Of a stretch of DNA of 64,000 bases, positions 24,711 to 36,305 are shown one piece after another; the first letter of the stretch is position 1; the number at the start of each line of letters is the position of its first letter. The notes below the pieces were generated by a model. The model saw only the letters and a list, made by a program, of their open reading frames with translations, was not told the DNA's origin and searched no databases. A program made the position numbers and the translations under genes. Source of the DNA: Phytophthora quininea (lineage: Eukaryota; Oomycota; Peronosporomycetes; Peronosporales; Peronosporaceae); contig JAAVTG010000075.1 in the NCBI GenBank assembly GCA_011947345.1, forward strand, positions 1,054,001-1,118,000, written 5' to 3'.

Positions 24711-24746
24711 GGAGGCACAGCAGCTGAATGGAGCAAAGAGGTTGGC

Positions 24747-25124
24747 TGTAGGGGACCGTGTATGACTCTCATTGGGTAAACATGTTGTTGCAGTGTTTCG
24801 CAACTTGCATCAGCACCCACAGACTAGCTGGTACTTGTAACGATGGAGCCTCTCCTTCATCTAAGACCCAATTTTGCTCTGACGAGAATGACGATGATCA
24901 CTGCTCAAGGAAGTTCTAGGGATAAATTCATCAGAGGTGAGGCATAGAGGCAAGACGACAGCATGGATAGTGATAGCTTCGTCTCAGGCTCTCAATATGG
25001 ACGTGAGGCGAGACCGTGATCCTGTTCCCTGCTCCTCTCTAAGATCAAGGTCAAGACGGCTACAAGGGCAACCATCCGCAGCATCGACGAAGAACACATT
25101 GAAAGAAAAACCACGAAGCACTTA
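24747..25124. other. unique spacer at the inversion centre
   Basis: 378 bp unrelated to the repeat unit separate the two inverted arms. On the left the unit is cut inside the tRNA 3' end; on the right the plus arm resumes at a TAGAGCC word ~135 bases downstream of where a tRNA would end. No gene, transposon motif or tRNA is visible in it. Confidence 0.85.
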
Positions 25125-25701
25125 TAGAGCCGATCACAGACCCTCCAGTCACGAAACTCGGCCCTCTGCACATTTCCACGAACGATCAACCTTTGTCATT
25201 TTGCGACAACTTTTGTCTCGCATTGCTACATAGCAAACGCGCACGGCCGCCAGCTCCGGCTGTGCGTCAGTAGTCTTGTGAGCATGTCGACAATAGGGGA
25301 TTTCGTGTGCGTAGTTCGGCAAACAACAGGCCGACGTCTGGACTCGATGTCCCGCCCTGGCAGGTTCCGGAACGGCCGACGTCCGAGAGAAGTACAAGTC
25401 CAATACGATCGAATTCGAGTCGTGGGGTGTTCGCAGACGACGGGCAGGTGTCCTGATGTGTTCCAGATACCCGCGCTGAGCTGGGGGAACGAAACGCGGT
25501 GACGGTCGAGTCGGTGAAGCATCGGTCTCGAGCATGAAGGGAATGTTGCGTGCGAGCGAGAAGAGACTCGGGGGCGAGAGAGCGGTGGTTGGTGGCGCCG
25601 TGTGAGCGGAGGAAGGTGGTGTAGGAGGTGTGTGCGTGCGTTTGTTGGAAGGGTGTCTTTTGCTATTTTTGTGTGTCAGAGGGTTGTGGTTAAGTTGTGA
25701 T

Positions 25702-25781
25702 GGTCAATTGGCCGAGCGGTCTAAGGCGCCAGTTTAAGGCACTGGTCCGAAAGGGCGTGGGTTCGAATCCCACATTGGCCA
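25702..25781 (+). tRNA. tRNA-Leu(AAG): tRNA-Leu(AAG), copy P1
   Basis: First tRNA of the plus arm; identical to M1. Two minisatellite copies downstream. Confidence 0.97.
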
Positions 25782-26441
25782 ACCTCTTTGCTCCATTCAG
25801 CTGCTGTGCCTCCCAGCGCATTCACGCATTCACGCACTTCCAGCGGCCCTCACACGTCCACGGGCTTGTAGAGCCGATCACAGACCCTCCAGTCACGAAA
25901 CTCGGCCCTCTGCACATTTCCACGAACGATCAACCTTTGTCATTTTGCGACAACTTTTGTCTCGCATTGCTACATAGCAAACGCGCACGGCCGCCAGCTC
26001 CGGCTGTGCGTCAGTAGTCTTGTGAGCATGTCGACAATAGGGGATTTCGTGTGCGTAGTTCGGCAAACAACAGGCCGACGTCTGGACTCGATGTCCCGCC
26101 CTGGCAGGTTCCGGAACGGCCGACGTCCGAGAGAAGTACAAGTCCAATACGATCGAATTCGAGTCGTGGGGTGTTCGCAGACGACGGGCAGGTGTCCTGA
26201 TGTGTTCCAGATACCCGCGCTGAGCTGGGGGAACGAAACGCGGTGACGGTCGAGTCGGTGAAGCATCGGTCTCGAGCATGAAGGGAATGTTGCGTGCGAG
26301 CGAGAAGAGACTCGGGGGCGAGAGGCGGTGGTTGGTGGCGCCGTGTGAGCGGAGGAAGGTGGTGGAGGTGTGTGCGTGCGTTTGTTGGAAGGGTGTCTTT
26401 TGCTATTTTTGTGTGTCAGAGGGTTGTGGTTAAGTTGTGAT

Positions 26442-26521
26442 GGTCAATTGGCCGAGCGGTCTAAGGCGCCAGTTTAAGGCACTGGTCCGAAAGGGCGTGG
26501 GTTCGAATCCCACATTGGCCA
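26442..26521 (+). tRNA. tRNA-Leu(AAG): tRNA-Leu(AAG), copy P2
   Basis: 740 bp from P1; three minisatellite copies. Confidence 0.97.
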
Positions 26522-27194
26522 ACCTCTTTGCTCCATTCAGCTGCTGTGCCTCCCAGCGCATTCACGCATTCACGCATTCACGCACTTCCAGCGGCCCTCA
26601 CACACGTCCACGGGCTTGTAGAGCCGATCACAGACCCTCCAGTCACGAAACTCGGCCTCTGCACATTTCCACGAACGATCAACCTTTGTCATTTTGCGAC
26701 AACTTTTGTCTCGCATTGCTACATAGCAAACGCGCACGGCCGCCAGCTCCGGCTGTGCGTCAGTAGTCTTGTGAGCATGTCGACAATAGGGGATTTCGTG
26801 TGCGTAGTTCGGCAAACAACAGGCCGACGTCTGGACTCGATGTCCCGCCCTGGCAGGTTCCGGAACGGCCGACGTCCGAGAGAAGTACAAGTCCAATACG
26901 ATCGAATTCGAGTCGTGGGGTGTTCGCAGACGACGGGCAGGTGTCCTGATGTGTTCCAGATACCCGCGCTGAGCTGGGGGAACGAAACGCGGTGACGGTC
27001 GAGTCGGTGAAGCATCGGTCTCGAGCATGAAGGGAATGTTGCGTGCGAGCGAGAAGAGACTCGGGGCGAGAGAGCGGTGGTTGGTGGCGCCGTGTGAGCG
27101 GAGGAAGGTGGTGTAGGAGGTGTGTGCGTGCGTTTGTTGGAAGGGTGTCTTTTTGCTATTTTTGTGTGTCAGAGGGTTGTGGTTAAGTTGTGAT

Positions 27195-27274
27195 GGTCAA
27201 TTGGCCGAGCGGTCTAAGGCGCCAGTTTAAGGCACTGGTCCGAAAGGGCGTGGGTTCGAATCCCACATTGGCCA
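27195..27274 (+). tRNA. tRNA-Leu(AAG): tRNA-Leu(AAG), copy P3
   Basis: 753 bp from P2; two minisatellite copies. Confidence 0.97.
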
Positions 27275-27938
27275 ACCTCTTTGCTCCATTCAGCTGCTGT
27301 GCCTCCCAGCGCATTCACGCATTCACGCACTTCCAGCGGCCCTCACACACGTCCACGGGCTTGTAGAGCCGATCACAGACCCTCCAGTCACGAAACTCGG
27401 CCCTCTGCACATTTCCACGAACGATCAACCTTTGTCATTTTGCGACAACTTTTGTCTCGCATTGCTACATAGCAAACGCGCACGGCCGCCAGCTCCGGCT
27501 GTGCGTCAGTAGTCTTGTGAGCATGTCGACAATAGGGGATTTCGTGTGCGTAGTTCGGCAAACAACAGGCCGACGTCTGGACTCGATGTCCCGCCCTGGC
27601 AGGTTCCGGAACGGCCGACGTCCGAGAGAAGTACAAGTCCAATACGATCGAATTCGAGTCGTGGGGTGTTCGCAGACGACGGGCAGGTGTCCTGATGTGT
27701 TCCAGATACCCGCGCTGAGCTGGGGGAACGAAACGCGGTGACGGTCGAGTCGGTGAAGCATCGGTCTCGAGCATGAAGGGAATGTTGCGTGCGAGCGAGA
27801 AGAGACTCGGGGGCGAGAGAGCGGTGGTTGGTGGCGCCGTGTGAGCGGAGGAAGGTGGTGGAGGTGTGTGCGTGCGTTTGTTGGAAGGGTGTCTTTTTGC
27901 TATTTTTGTGTGTCAGAGGGTTGTGGTTAAGTTGTGAT

Positions 27939-28018
27939 GGTCAATTGGCCGAGCGGTCTAAGGCGCCAGTTTAAGGCACTGGTCCGAAAGGGCGTGGGTT
28001 CGAATCCCACATTGGCCA
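27939..28018 (+). tRNA. tRNA-Leu(AAG): tRNA-Leu(AAG), copy P4
   Basis: 744 bp from P3. The minisatellite is irregular, with an interrupted word (CATTCAATCG); the trailer also has an extra T (CCATTTCAG). Confidence 0.97.
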
Positions 28019-28693
28019 ACCTCTTTGCTCCATTTCAGCTGCTGTGCCTCCCAGCGCATTCACGCATTCAATCGCATTCACGCACTTCCAGCGGCCCTCA
28101 CACACGTCCACGGGCTTGTAGAGCCGATCACAGACCCTCCAGTCACGAAACTCGGCCTCTGCACATTTCCACGAACGATCAACCTTTGTCATTTTGCGAC
28201 AACTTTTGTCTCGCATTGCTACATAGCAAACGCGCACGGCCGCCAGCTCCGGCTGTGCGTCAGTAGTCTTGTGAGCATGTCGACAATAGGGGATTTCGTG
28301 TGCGTAGTTCGGCAAACAACAGGCCGACGTCTGGACTCGATGTCCCGCCCTGGCAGGTTCCGGAACGGCCGACGTCCGAGAGAAGTACAAGTCCAATACG
28401 ATCGAATTCGAGTCGTGGGTGTTCGCAGACGACGGGCAGGTGTCCTGATGTGTTCCAGATACCCGCGCTGAGCTGGGGGAACGAAACGCGGTGACGGTCG
28501 AGTCGGTGAAGCATCGGTCTCGAGCATGAAGGGAATGTTGCGTGCGAGCGAGAAGAGACTCGGGGGCGAGAGAGCGGTGGTTGGTGGCGCCGTGTGAGCG
28601 GAGGAAGGTGGTGTAGGAGGTGTGTGCGTGCGTTTGTTGGAAGGGTGTCTTTTGCTATTTTTGTGTGTCAGAGGGTTGTGGTTAAGTTGTGAT

Positions 28694-28773
28694 GGTCAAT
28701 TGGCCGAGCGGTCTAAGGCGCCAGTTTAAGGCACTGGTCCGAAAGGGCGTGGGTTCGAATCCCACATTGGCCA
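28694..28773 (+). tRNA. tRNA-Leu(AAG): tRNA-Leu(AAG), copy P5
   Basis: 755 bp from P4; three minisatellite copies. Confidence 0.97.
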
Positions 28774-29447
28774 ACCTCTTTGCTCCATTCAGCTGCTGTG
28801 CCTCCCAGCGCATTCACGCATTCACGCATTCACGCACTTCCAGCGGCCCTCACACACGTCCACGGGCTTGTAGAGCCGATCACAGACCCTCCAGTCACGA
28901 AACTCGGCCTCTGCACATTTCCACGAACGATCAACCTTTGTCATTTTGCGACAACTTTTGTCTCGCATTGCTACATAGCAAACGCGCACGGCCGCCAGCT
29001 CCGGCTGTGCGTCAGTAGTCTTGTGAGCATGTCGACAATAGGGGATTTCGTGTGCGTAGTTCGGCAAACAACAGGCCGACGTCTGGACTCGATGTCCCGC
29101 CCTGGCAGGTTCCGGAACGGCCGACGTCCGAGAGAAGTACAAGTCCAATACGATCGAATTCGAGTCGTGGGGTGTTCGCAGACGACGGGCAGGTGTCCTG
29201 ATGTGTTCCAGATACCCGCGCTGAGCTGGGGGAACGAAACGCGGTGACGGTCGAGTCGGTGAAGCATCGGTCTCGAGCATGAAGGGAATGTTGCGTGCGA
29301 GCGAGAAGAGACTCGGGGGCGAGAGAGCGGTGGTTGGTGGCGCCGTGTGAGCGGAGGAAGGTGGTGTAGGAGGTGTGTGCGTGCGTTTGTTGGAAGGGTG
29401 TCTTTTTGCTATTTTTGTGTGTCAGAGGGTTGTGGTTAAGTTGTGAT

Positions 29448-29527
29448 GGTCAATTGGCCGAGCGGTCTAAGGCGCCAGTTTAAGGCACTGGTCCGAAAGG
29501 GCGTGGGTTCGAATCCCACATTGGCCA
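29448..29527 (+). tRNA. tRNA-Leu(AAG): tRNA-Leu(AAG), copy P6
   Basis: 754 bp from P5; four minisatellite copies running directly into CAGCGGCC, with the usual CACTTCC missing. Confidence 0.97.
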
Positions 29528-30202
29528 ACCTCTTTGCTCCATTCAGCTGCTGTGCCTCCCAGCGCATTCACGCATTCACGCATTCACGCATTCACGCAGC
29601 GGCCCTCACACACGTCCACGGGCTTGTAGAGCCGATCACAGACCCTCCAGTCACGAAACTCGGCCCTCTGCACATTTCCACGAACGATCAACCTTTGTCA
29701 TTTTGCGACAACTTTTGTCTCGCATTGCTACATAGCAAACGCGCACGGCCGCCAGCTCCGGCTGTGCGTCAGTAGTCTTGTGAGCATGTCGACAATAGGG
29801 GATTTCGTGTGCGTAGTTCGGCAAACAACAGGCCGACGTCTGGACTCGATGTCCCGCCCTGGCAGGTTCCGGAACGGCCGACGTCCGAGAGAAGTACAAG
29901 TCCAATACGATCGAATTCGAGTCGTGGGGTGTTCGCAGACGACGGGCAGGTGTCCTGATGTGTTCCAGATACCCGCGCTGAGCTGGGGAACGAAACGCGG
30001 TGACGGTCGAGTCGGTGAAGCATCGGTCTCGAGCATGAAGGGAATGTTGCGTGCGAGCGAGAAGAGACTCGGGGGCGAGAGAGCGGTGGTTGGTGGCGCC
30101 GTGTGAGCGGAGGAAGGTGGTGTAGGAGGTGTGTGCGTGCGTTTGTTGGAAGGGTGTCTTTTGCTATTTTTGTGTGTCAGAGGGTTGTGGTTAAGTTGTG
30201 AT

Positions 30203-30282
30203 GGTCAATTGGCCGAGCGGTCTAAGGCGCCAGTTTAAGGCACTGGTCCGAAAGGGCGTGGGTTCGAATCCCACATTGGCCA
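30203..30282 (+). tRNA. tRNA-Leu(AAG): tRNA-Leu(AAG), copy P7
   Basis: 755 bp from P6; three minisatellite copies. Confidence 0.97.
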
Positions 30283-30955
30283 ACCTCTTTGCTCCATTCA
30301 GCTGCTGTGCCTCCCAGCGCATTCACGCATTCACGCATTCACGCACTTCCAGCGGCCCTCACACACGTCCACGGGCTTGTAGAGCCGATCACAGACCCTC
30401 CAGTCACGAAACTCGGCCCTCTGCACATTTCCACGAACGATCAACCTTTGTCATTTTGCGACAACTTTTGTCTCGCATTGCTACATAGCAAACGCGCACG
30501 GCCGCCAGCTCCGGCTGTGCGTCAGTAGTCTTGTGAGCATGTCGACAATAGGGGATTTCGTGTGCGTAGTTCGGCAAACAACAGGCCGACGTCTGGACTC
30601 GATGTCCCGCCCTGGCAGGTTCCGGAACGGCCGACGTCCGAGAGAAGTACAAGTCAATACGATCGAATTCGAGTCGTGGGGTGTTCGCAGACGACGGGCA
30701 GGTGTCCTGATGTGTTCCAGATACCCGCGCTGAGCTGGGGAACGAAACGCGGTGACGGTCGAGTCGGTGAAGCATCGGTCTCGAGCATGAAGGGAATGTT
30801 GCGTGCGAGCGAGAAGAGACTCGGGGGCGAGAGAGCGGTGGTTGGTGGCGCCGTGTGAGCGGAGGAAGGTGGTGTAGGAGGTGTGTGCGTGCGTTTGTTG
30901 GAAGGGTGTCTTTTTGCTATTTTTGTGTGTCAGAGGGTTGTGGTTAAGTTGTGAT

Positions 30956-31035
30956 GGTCAATTGGCCGAGCGGTCTAAGGCGCCAGTTTAAGGCACTGGT
31001 CCGAAAGGGCGTGGGTTCGAATCCCACATTGGCCA
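30956..31035 (+). tRNA. tRNA-Leu(AAG): tRNA-Leu(AAG), copy P8
   Basis: 753 bp from P7; three minisatellite copies. Confidence 0.97.
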
Positions 31036-31708
31036 ACCTCTTTGCTCCATTCAGCTGCTGTGCCTCCCAGCGCATTCACGCATTCACGCATTCACGCACT
31101 TCCAGCGGCCCTCACACACGTCCACGGGCTTGTAGAGCCGATCACAGACCCTCCAGTCACGAAACTCGGCCCTCTGCACATTTCCACGAACGATCAACCT
31201 TTGTCATTTTGCGACAACTTTTGTCTCGCATTGCTACATAGCAAACGCGCACGGCCGCCAGCTCCGGCTGTGCGTCAGTAGTCTTGTGAGCATGTCGACA
31301 ATAGGGGATTTCGTGTGCGTAGTTCGGCAAACAACAGGCCGACGTCTGGACTCGATGTCCCGCCCTGGCAGGTTCCGGAACGGCCGACGTCCGAGAGAAG
31401 TACAAGTCCAATACGATCGAATTCGAGTCGTGGGGTGTTCGCAGACGACGGGCAGGTGTCCTGATGTGTTCCAGATACCCGCGCTGAGCTGGGGAACGAA
31501 ACGCGGTGACGGTCGAGTCGGTGAAGCATCGGTCTCGAGCATGAAGGGAATGTTGCGTGCGAGCGAGAAGAGACTCGGGGGCGAGAGAGCGGTGGTTGGT
31601 GGCGCCGTGTGAGCGGAGGAAGGTGGTGTAGGAGGTGTGTGCGTGCGTTTGTTGGAAGGGTGTCTTTTGCTATTTTTGTGTGTCAGAGGGTTGTGGTTAA
31701 GTTGTGAT

Positions 31709-31788
31709 GGTCAATTGGCCGAGCGGTCTAAGGCGCCAGTTTAAGGCACTGGTCCGAAAGGGCGTGGGTTCGAATCCCACATTGGCCA
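31709..31788 (+). tRNA. tRNA-Leu(AAG): tRNA-Leu(AAG), copy P9
   Basis: 753 bp from P8; three minisatellite copies. Confidence 0.97.
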
Positions 31789-32460
31789 ACCTCTTTGCTC
31801 CATTCAGCTGCTGTGCCTCCCAGCGCATTCACGCATTCACGCATTCACGCACTTCCAGCGGCCCTCACACACGTCCACGGGCTTGTAGAGCCGATCACAG
31901 ACCCTCCAGTCACGAAACTCGGCCCTCTGCACATTTCCACGAACGATCAACCTTTGTCATTTTGCGACAACTTTTGTCTCGCATTGCTACATAGCAAACG
32001 CGCACGGCCGCCAGCTCCGGCTGTGCGTCAGTAGTCTTGTGAGCATGTCGACAATAGGGGATTTCGTGTGCGTAGTTCGGCAAACAACAGGCCGACGTCT
32101 GGACTCGATGTCCCGCCCTGGCAGGTTCCGGAACGGCCGACGTCCGAGAGAAGTACAAGTCAATACGATCGAATTCGAGTCGTGGGGTGTTCGCAGACGA
32201 CGGGCAGGTGTCCTGATGTGTTCCAGATACCCGCGCTGAGCTGGGGAACGAAACGCGGTGACGGTCGAGTCGGTGAAGCATCGGTCTCGAGCATGAAGGG
32301 AATGTTGCGTGCGAGCGAGAAGAGACTCGGGGGCGAGAGAGCGGTGGTTGGTGGCGCCGTGTGAGCGGAGGAAGGTGGTGTAGGAGGTGTGTGCGTGCGT
32401 TTGTTGGAAGGGTGTCTTTTGCTATTTTTGTGTGTCAGAGGGTTGTGGTTAAGTTGTGAT

Positions 32461-32540
32461 GGTCAATTGGCCGAGCGGTCTAAGGCGCCAGTTTAAGGCA
32501 CTGGTCCGAAAGGGCGTGGGTTCGAATCCCACATTGGCCA
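32461..32540 (+). tRNA. tRNA-Leu(AAG): tRNA-Leu(AAG), copy P10
   Basis: 752 bp from P9; two minisatellite copies. Confidence 0.97.
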
Positions 32541-33204
32541 ACCTCTTTGCTCCATTCAGCTGCTGTGCCTCCCAGCGCATTCACGCATTCACGCACTTCC
32601 AGCGGCCCTCACACACGTCCACGGGCTTGTAGAGCCGATCACAGACCCTCCAGTCACGAAACTCGGCCCTCTGCACATTTCCACGAACGATCAACCTTTG
32701 TCATTTTGCGACAACTTTTGTCTCGCATTGCTACATAGCAAACGCGCACGGCCGCCAGCTCCGGCTGTGCGTCAGTAGTCTTGTGAGCATGTCGACAATA
32801 GGGGATTTCGTGTGCGTAGTTCGGCAAACAACAGGCCGACGTCTGGACTCGATGTCCCGCCCTGGCAGGTTCCGGAACGGCCGACGTCCGAGAGAAGTAC
32901 AAGTCCAATACGATCGAATTCGAGTCGTGGGGTGTTCGCAGACGACGGGCAGGTGTCCTGATGTGTTCCAGATACCCGCGCTGAGCTGGGGAACGAAACG
33001 CGGTGACGGTCGAGTCGGTGAAGCATCGGTCTCGAGCATGAAGGAATGTTGCGTGCGAGCGAGAAGAGACTCGGGGGCGAGAGAGCGGTGGTTGGTGGCG
33101 CCGTGTGAGCGGAGGAAGGTGGTGTAGGAGGTGTGTGCGTGCGTTTGTTGGAAGGGTGTCTTTTGCTATTTTTGTGTGTCAGAGGGTTGTGGTTAAGTTG
33201 TGAT

Positions 33205-33284
33205 GGTCAATTGGCCGAGCGGTCTAAGGCGCCAGTTTAAGGCACTGGTCCGAAAGGGCGTGGGTTCGAATCCCACATTGGCCA
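33205..33284 (+). tRNA. tRNA-Leu(AAG): tRNA-Leu(AAG), copy P11
   Basis: 744 bp from P10; three minisatellite copies. Confidence 0.97.
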
Positions 33285-33957
33285 ACCTCTTTGCTCCATT
33301 CAGCTGCTGTGCCTCCCAGCGCATTCACGCATTCACGCATTCACGCACTTCCAGCGGCCCTCACACACGTCCACGGGCTTGTAGAGCCGATCACAGACCC
33401 TCCAGTCACGAAACTCGGCCCTCTGCACATTTCCACGAACGATCAACCTTTGTCATTTTGCGACAACTTTTGTCTCGCATTGCTACATAGCAAACGCGCA
33501 CGGCCGCCAGCTCCGGCTGTGCGTCAGTAGTCTTGTGAGCATGTCGACAATAGGGGATTTCGTGTGCGTAGTTCGGCAAACAACAGGCCGACGTCTGGAC
33601 TCGATGTCCCGCCCTGGCAGGTTCCGGAACGGCCGACGTCCGAGAGAAGTACAAGTCCAATACGATCGAATTCGAGTCGTGGGGTGTTCGCAGACGACGG
33701 GCAGGTGTCCTGATGTGTTCCAGATACCCGCGCTGAGCTGGGGAACGAAACGCGGTGACGGTCGAGTCGGTGAAGCATCGGTCTCGAGCATGAAGGGAAT
33801 GTTGCGTGCGAGCGAGAAGAGACTCGGGGGCGAGAGAGCGGTGGTTGGTGGCGCCGTGTGAGCGGAGGAAGGTGGTGTAGGAGGTGTGTGCGTGCGTTTG
33901 TTGGAAGGGTGTCTTTTGCTATTTTTGTGTGTCAGAGGGTTGTGGTTAAGTTGTGAT

Positions 33958-34037
33958 GGTCAATTGGCCGAGCGGTCTAAGGCGCCAGTTTAAGGCACTG
34001 GTCCGAAAGGGCGTGGGTTCGAATCCCACATTGGCCA
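33958..34037 (+). tRNA. tRNA-Leu(AAG): tRNA-Leu(AAG), copy P12
   Basis: 753 bp from P11; three minisatellite copies. Confidence 0.97.
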
Positions 34038-34711
34038 ACCTCTTTGCTCCATTCAGCTGCTGTGCCTCCCAGCGCATTCACGCATTCACGCATTCACGCA
34101 CTTCCAGCGGCCCTCACACACGTCCACGGGCTTGTAGAGCCGATCACAGACCCTCCAGTCACGAAACTCGGCCCTCTGCACATTTCCACGAACGATCAAC
34201 CTTTGTCATTTTGCGACAACTTTTGTCTCGCATTGCTACATAGCAAACGCGCACGGCCGCCAGCTCCGGCTGTGCGTCAGTAGTCTTGTGAGCATGTCGA
34301 CAATAGGGGATTTCGTGTGCGTAGTTCGGCAAACAACAGGCCGACGTCTGGACTCGATGTCCCGCCCTGGCAGGTTCCGGAACGGCCGACGTCCGAGAGA
34401 AGTACAAGTCCAATACGATCGAATTCGAGTCGTGGGGTGTTCGCAGACGACGGGCAGGTGTCCTGATGTGTTCCAGATACCCGCGCTGAGCTGGGGAACG
34501 AAACGCGGTGACGGTCGAGTCGGTGAAGCATCGGTCTCGAGCATGAAGGGAATGTTGCGTGCGAGCGAGAAGAGACTCGGGGGCGAGAGAGCGGTGGTTG
34601 GTGGCGCCGTGTGAGCGGAGGAAGGTGGTGTAGGAGGTGTGTGCGTGCGTTTGTTGGAAGGGTGTCTTTTTGCTATTTTTGTGTGTCAGAGGGTTGTGGT
34701 TAAGTTGTGAT

Positions 34712-34791
34712 GGTCAATTGGCCGAGCGGTCTAAGGCGCCAGTTTAAGGCACTGGTCCGAAAGGGCGTGGGTTCGAATCCCACATTGGCCA
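34712..34791 (+). tRNA. tRNA-Leu(AAG): tRNA-Leu(AAG), copy P13
   Basis: 754 bp from P12; three minisatellite copies. Confidence 0.97.
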
Positions 34792-35464
34792 ACCTCTTTG
34801 CTCCATTCAGCTGCTGTGCCTCCCAGCGCATTCACGCATTCACGCATTCACGCACTTCCAGCGGCCCTCACACACGTCCACGGGCTTGTAGAGCCGATCA
34901 CAGACCCTCCAGTCACGAAACTCGGCCCTCTGCACATTTCCACGAACGATCAACCTTTGTCATTTTGCGACAACTTTTGTCTCGCATTGCTACATAGCAA
35001 ACGCGCACGGCCGCCAGCTCCGGCTGTGCGTCAGTAGTCTTGTGAGCATGTCGACAATAGGGGATTTCGTGTGCGTAGTTCGGCAAACAACAGGCCGACG
35101 TCTGGACTCGATGTCCCGCCCTGGCAGGTTCCGGAACGGCCGACGTCCGAGAGAAGTACAAGTCCAATACGATCGAATTCGAGTCGTGGGGTGTTCGCAG
35201 ACGACGGGCAGGTGTCCTGATGTGTTCCAGATACCCGCGCTGAGCTGGGGAACGAAACGCGGTGACGGTCGAGTCGGTGAAGCATCGGTCTCGAGCATGA
35301 AGGGAATGTTGCGTGCGAGCGAGAAGAGACTCGGGGGCGAGAGAGCGGTGGTTGGTGGCGCCGTGTGAGCGGAGGAAGGTGGTGTAGGAGGTGTGTGCGT
35401 GCGTTTGTTGGAAGGGTGTCTTTTGCTATTTTTGTGTGTCAGAGGGTTGTGGTTAAGTTGTGAT

Positions 35465-35544
35465 GGTCAATTGGCCGAGCGGTCTAAGGCGCCAGTTTAA
35501 GGCACTGGTCCGAAAGGGCGTGGGTTCGAATCCCACATTGGCCA
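35465..35544 (+). tRNA. tRNA-Leu(AAG): tRNA-Leu(AAG), copy P14
   Basis: 753 bp from P13; four minisatellite copies. Confidence 0.97.
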
Positions 35545-36225
35545 ACCTCTTTGCTCCATTCAGCTGCTGTGCCTCCCAGCGCATTCACGCATTCACGCAT
35601 TCACGCATTCACGCACTTCCAGCGGCCCTCACACACGTCCACGGGCTTGTAGAGCCGATCACAGACCCTCCAGTCACGAAACTCGGCCCTCTGCACATTT
35701 CCACGAACGATCAACCTTTGTCATTTTGCGACAACTTTTGTCTCGCATTGCTACATAGCAAACGCGCACGGCCGCCAGCTCCGGCTGTGCGTCAGTAGTC
35801 TTGTGAGCATGTCGACAATAGGGGATTTCGTGTGCGTAGTTCGGCAAACAACAGGCCGACGTCTGGACTCGATGTCCCGCCCTGGCAGGTTCCGGAACGG
35901 CCGACGTCCGAGAGAAGTACAAGTCCAATACGATCGAATTCGAGTCGTGGGGTGTTCGCAGACGACGGGCAGGTGTCCTGATGTGTTCCAGATACCCGCG
36001 CTGAGCTGGGGAACGAAACGCGGTGACGGTCGAGTCGGTGAAGCATCGGTCTCGAGCATGAAGGGAATGTTGCGTGCGAGCGAGAAGAGACTCGGGGGCG
36101 AGAGAGCGGTGGTTGGTGGCGCCGTGTGAGCGGAGGAAGGTGGTGTAGGAGGTGTGTGCGTGCGTTTGTTGGAAGGGTGTCTTTTGCTATTTTTGTGTGT
36201 CAGAGGGTTGTGGTTAAGTTGTGAT

Positions 36226-36305
36226 GGTCAATTGGCCGAGCGGTCTAAGGCGCCAGTTTAAGGCACTGGTCCGAAAGGGCGTGGGTTCGAATCCCACATT
36301 GGCCA
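36226..36305 (+). tRNA. tRNA-Leu(AAG): tRNA-Leu(AAG), copy P15
   Basis: 761 bp from P14; three minisatellite copies. Confidence 0.97.

Larger units (their letters stand above)
10353..24746 (-). repeat. tandem tRNA-Leu(AAG) array, minus arm (19 tRNA genes)
   Basis: About 19.5 head-to-tail units of 730-746 bp, each with one tRNA-Leu on the minus strand. The array starts abruptly mid-unit at ~10353 and ends at 24746, four to five bases into what would be the 3' end of a twentieth tRNA. The ~660 bp outside the tRNA is almost as conserved as the tRNA and has no consistent open frame or second RNA gene that I can recognise. Within the unit a 10-bp word GGCCGACGTC occurs twice as a direct repeat ~45 bp apart. 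Units to about 20.7 kb are one type; from there to 24.7 kb derived variants appear stepwise. Confidence 0.97.

Noticed and set aside
24000..25900. Inversion as a simple foldback sequencing artefact
   Set aside because: The arms are cut at different points of the unit and separated by 378 bp of unique sequence, and the outer units differ between arms. Not excluded without raw reads.
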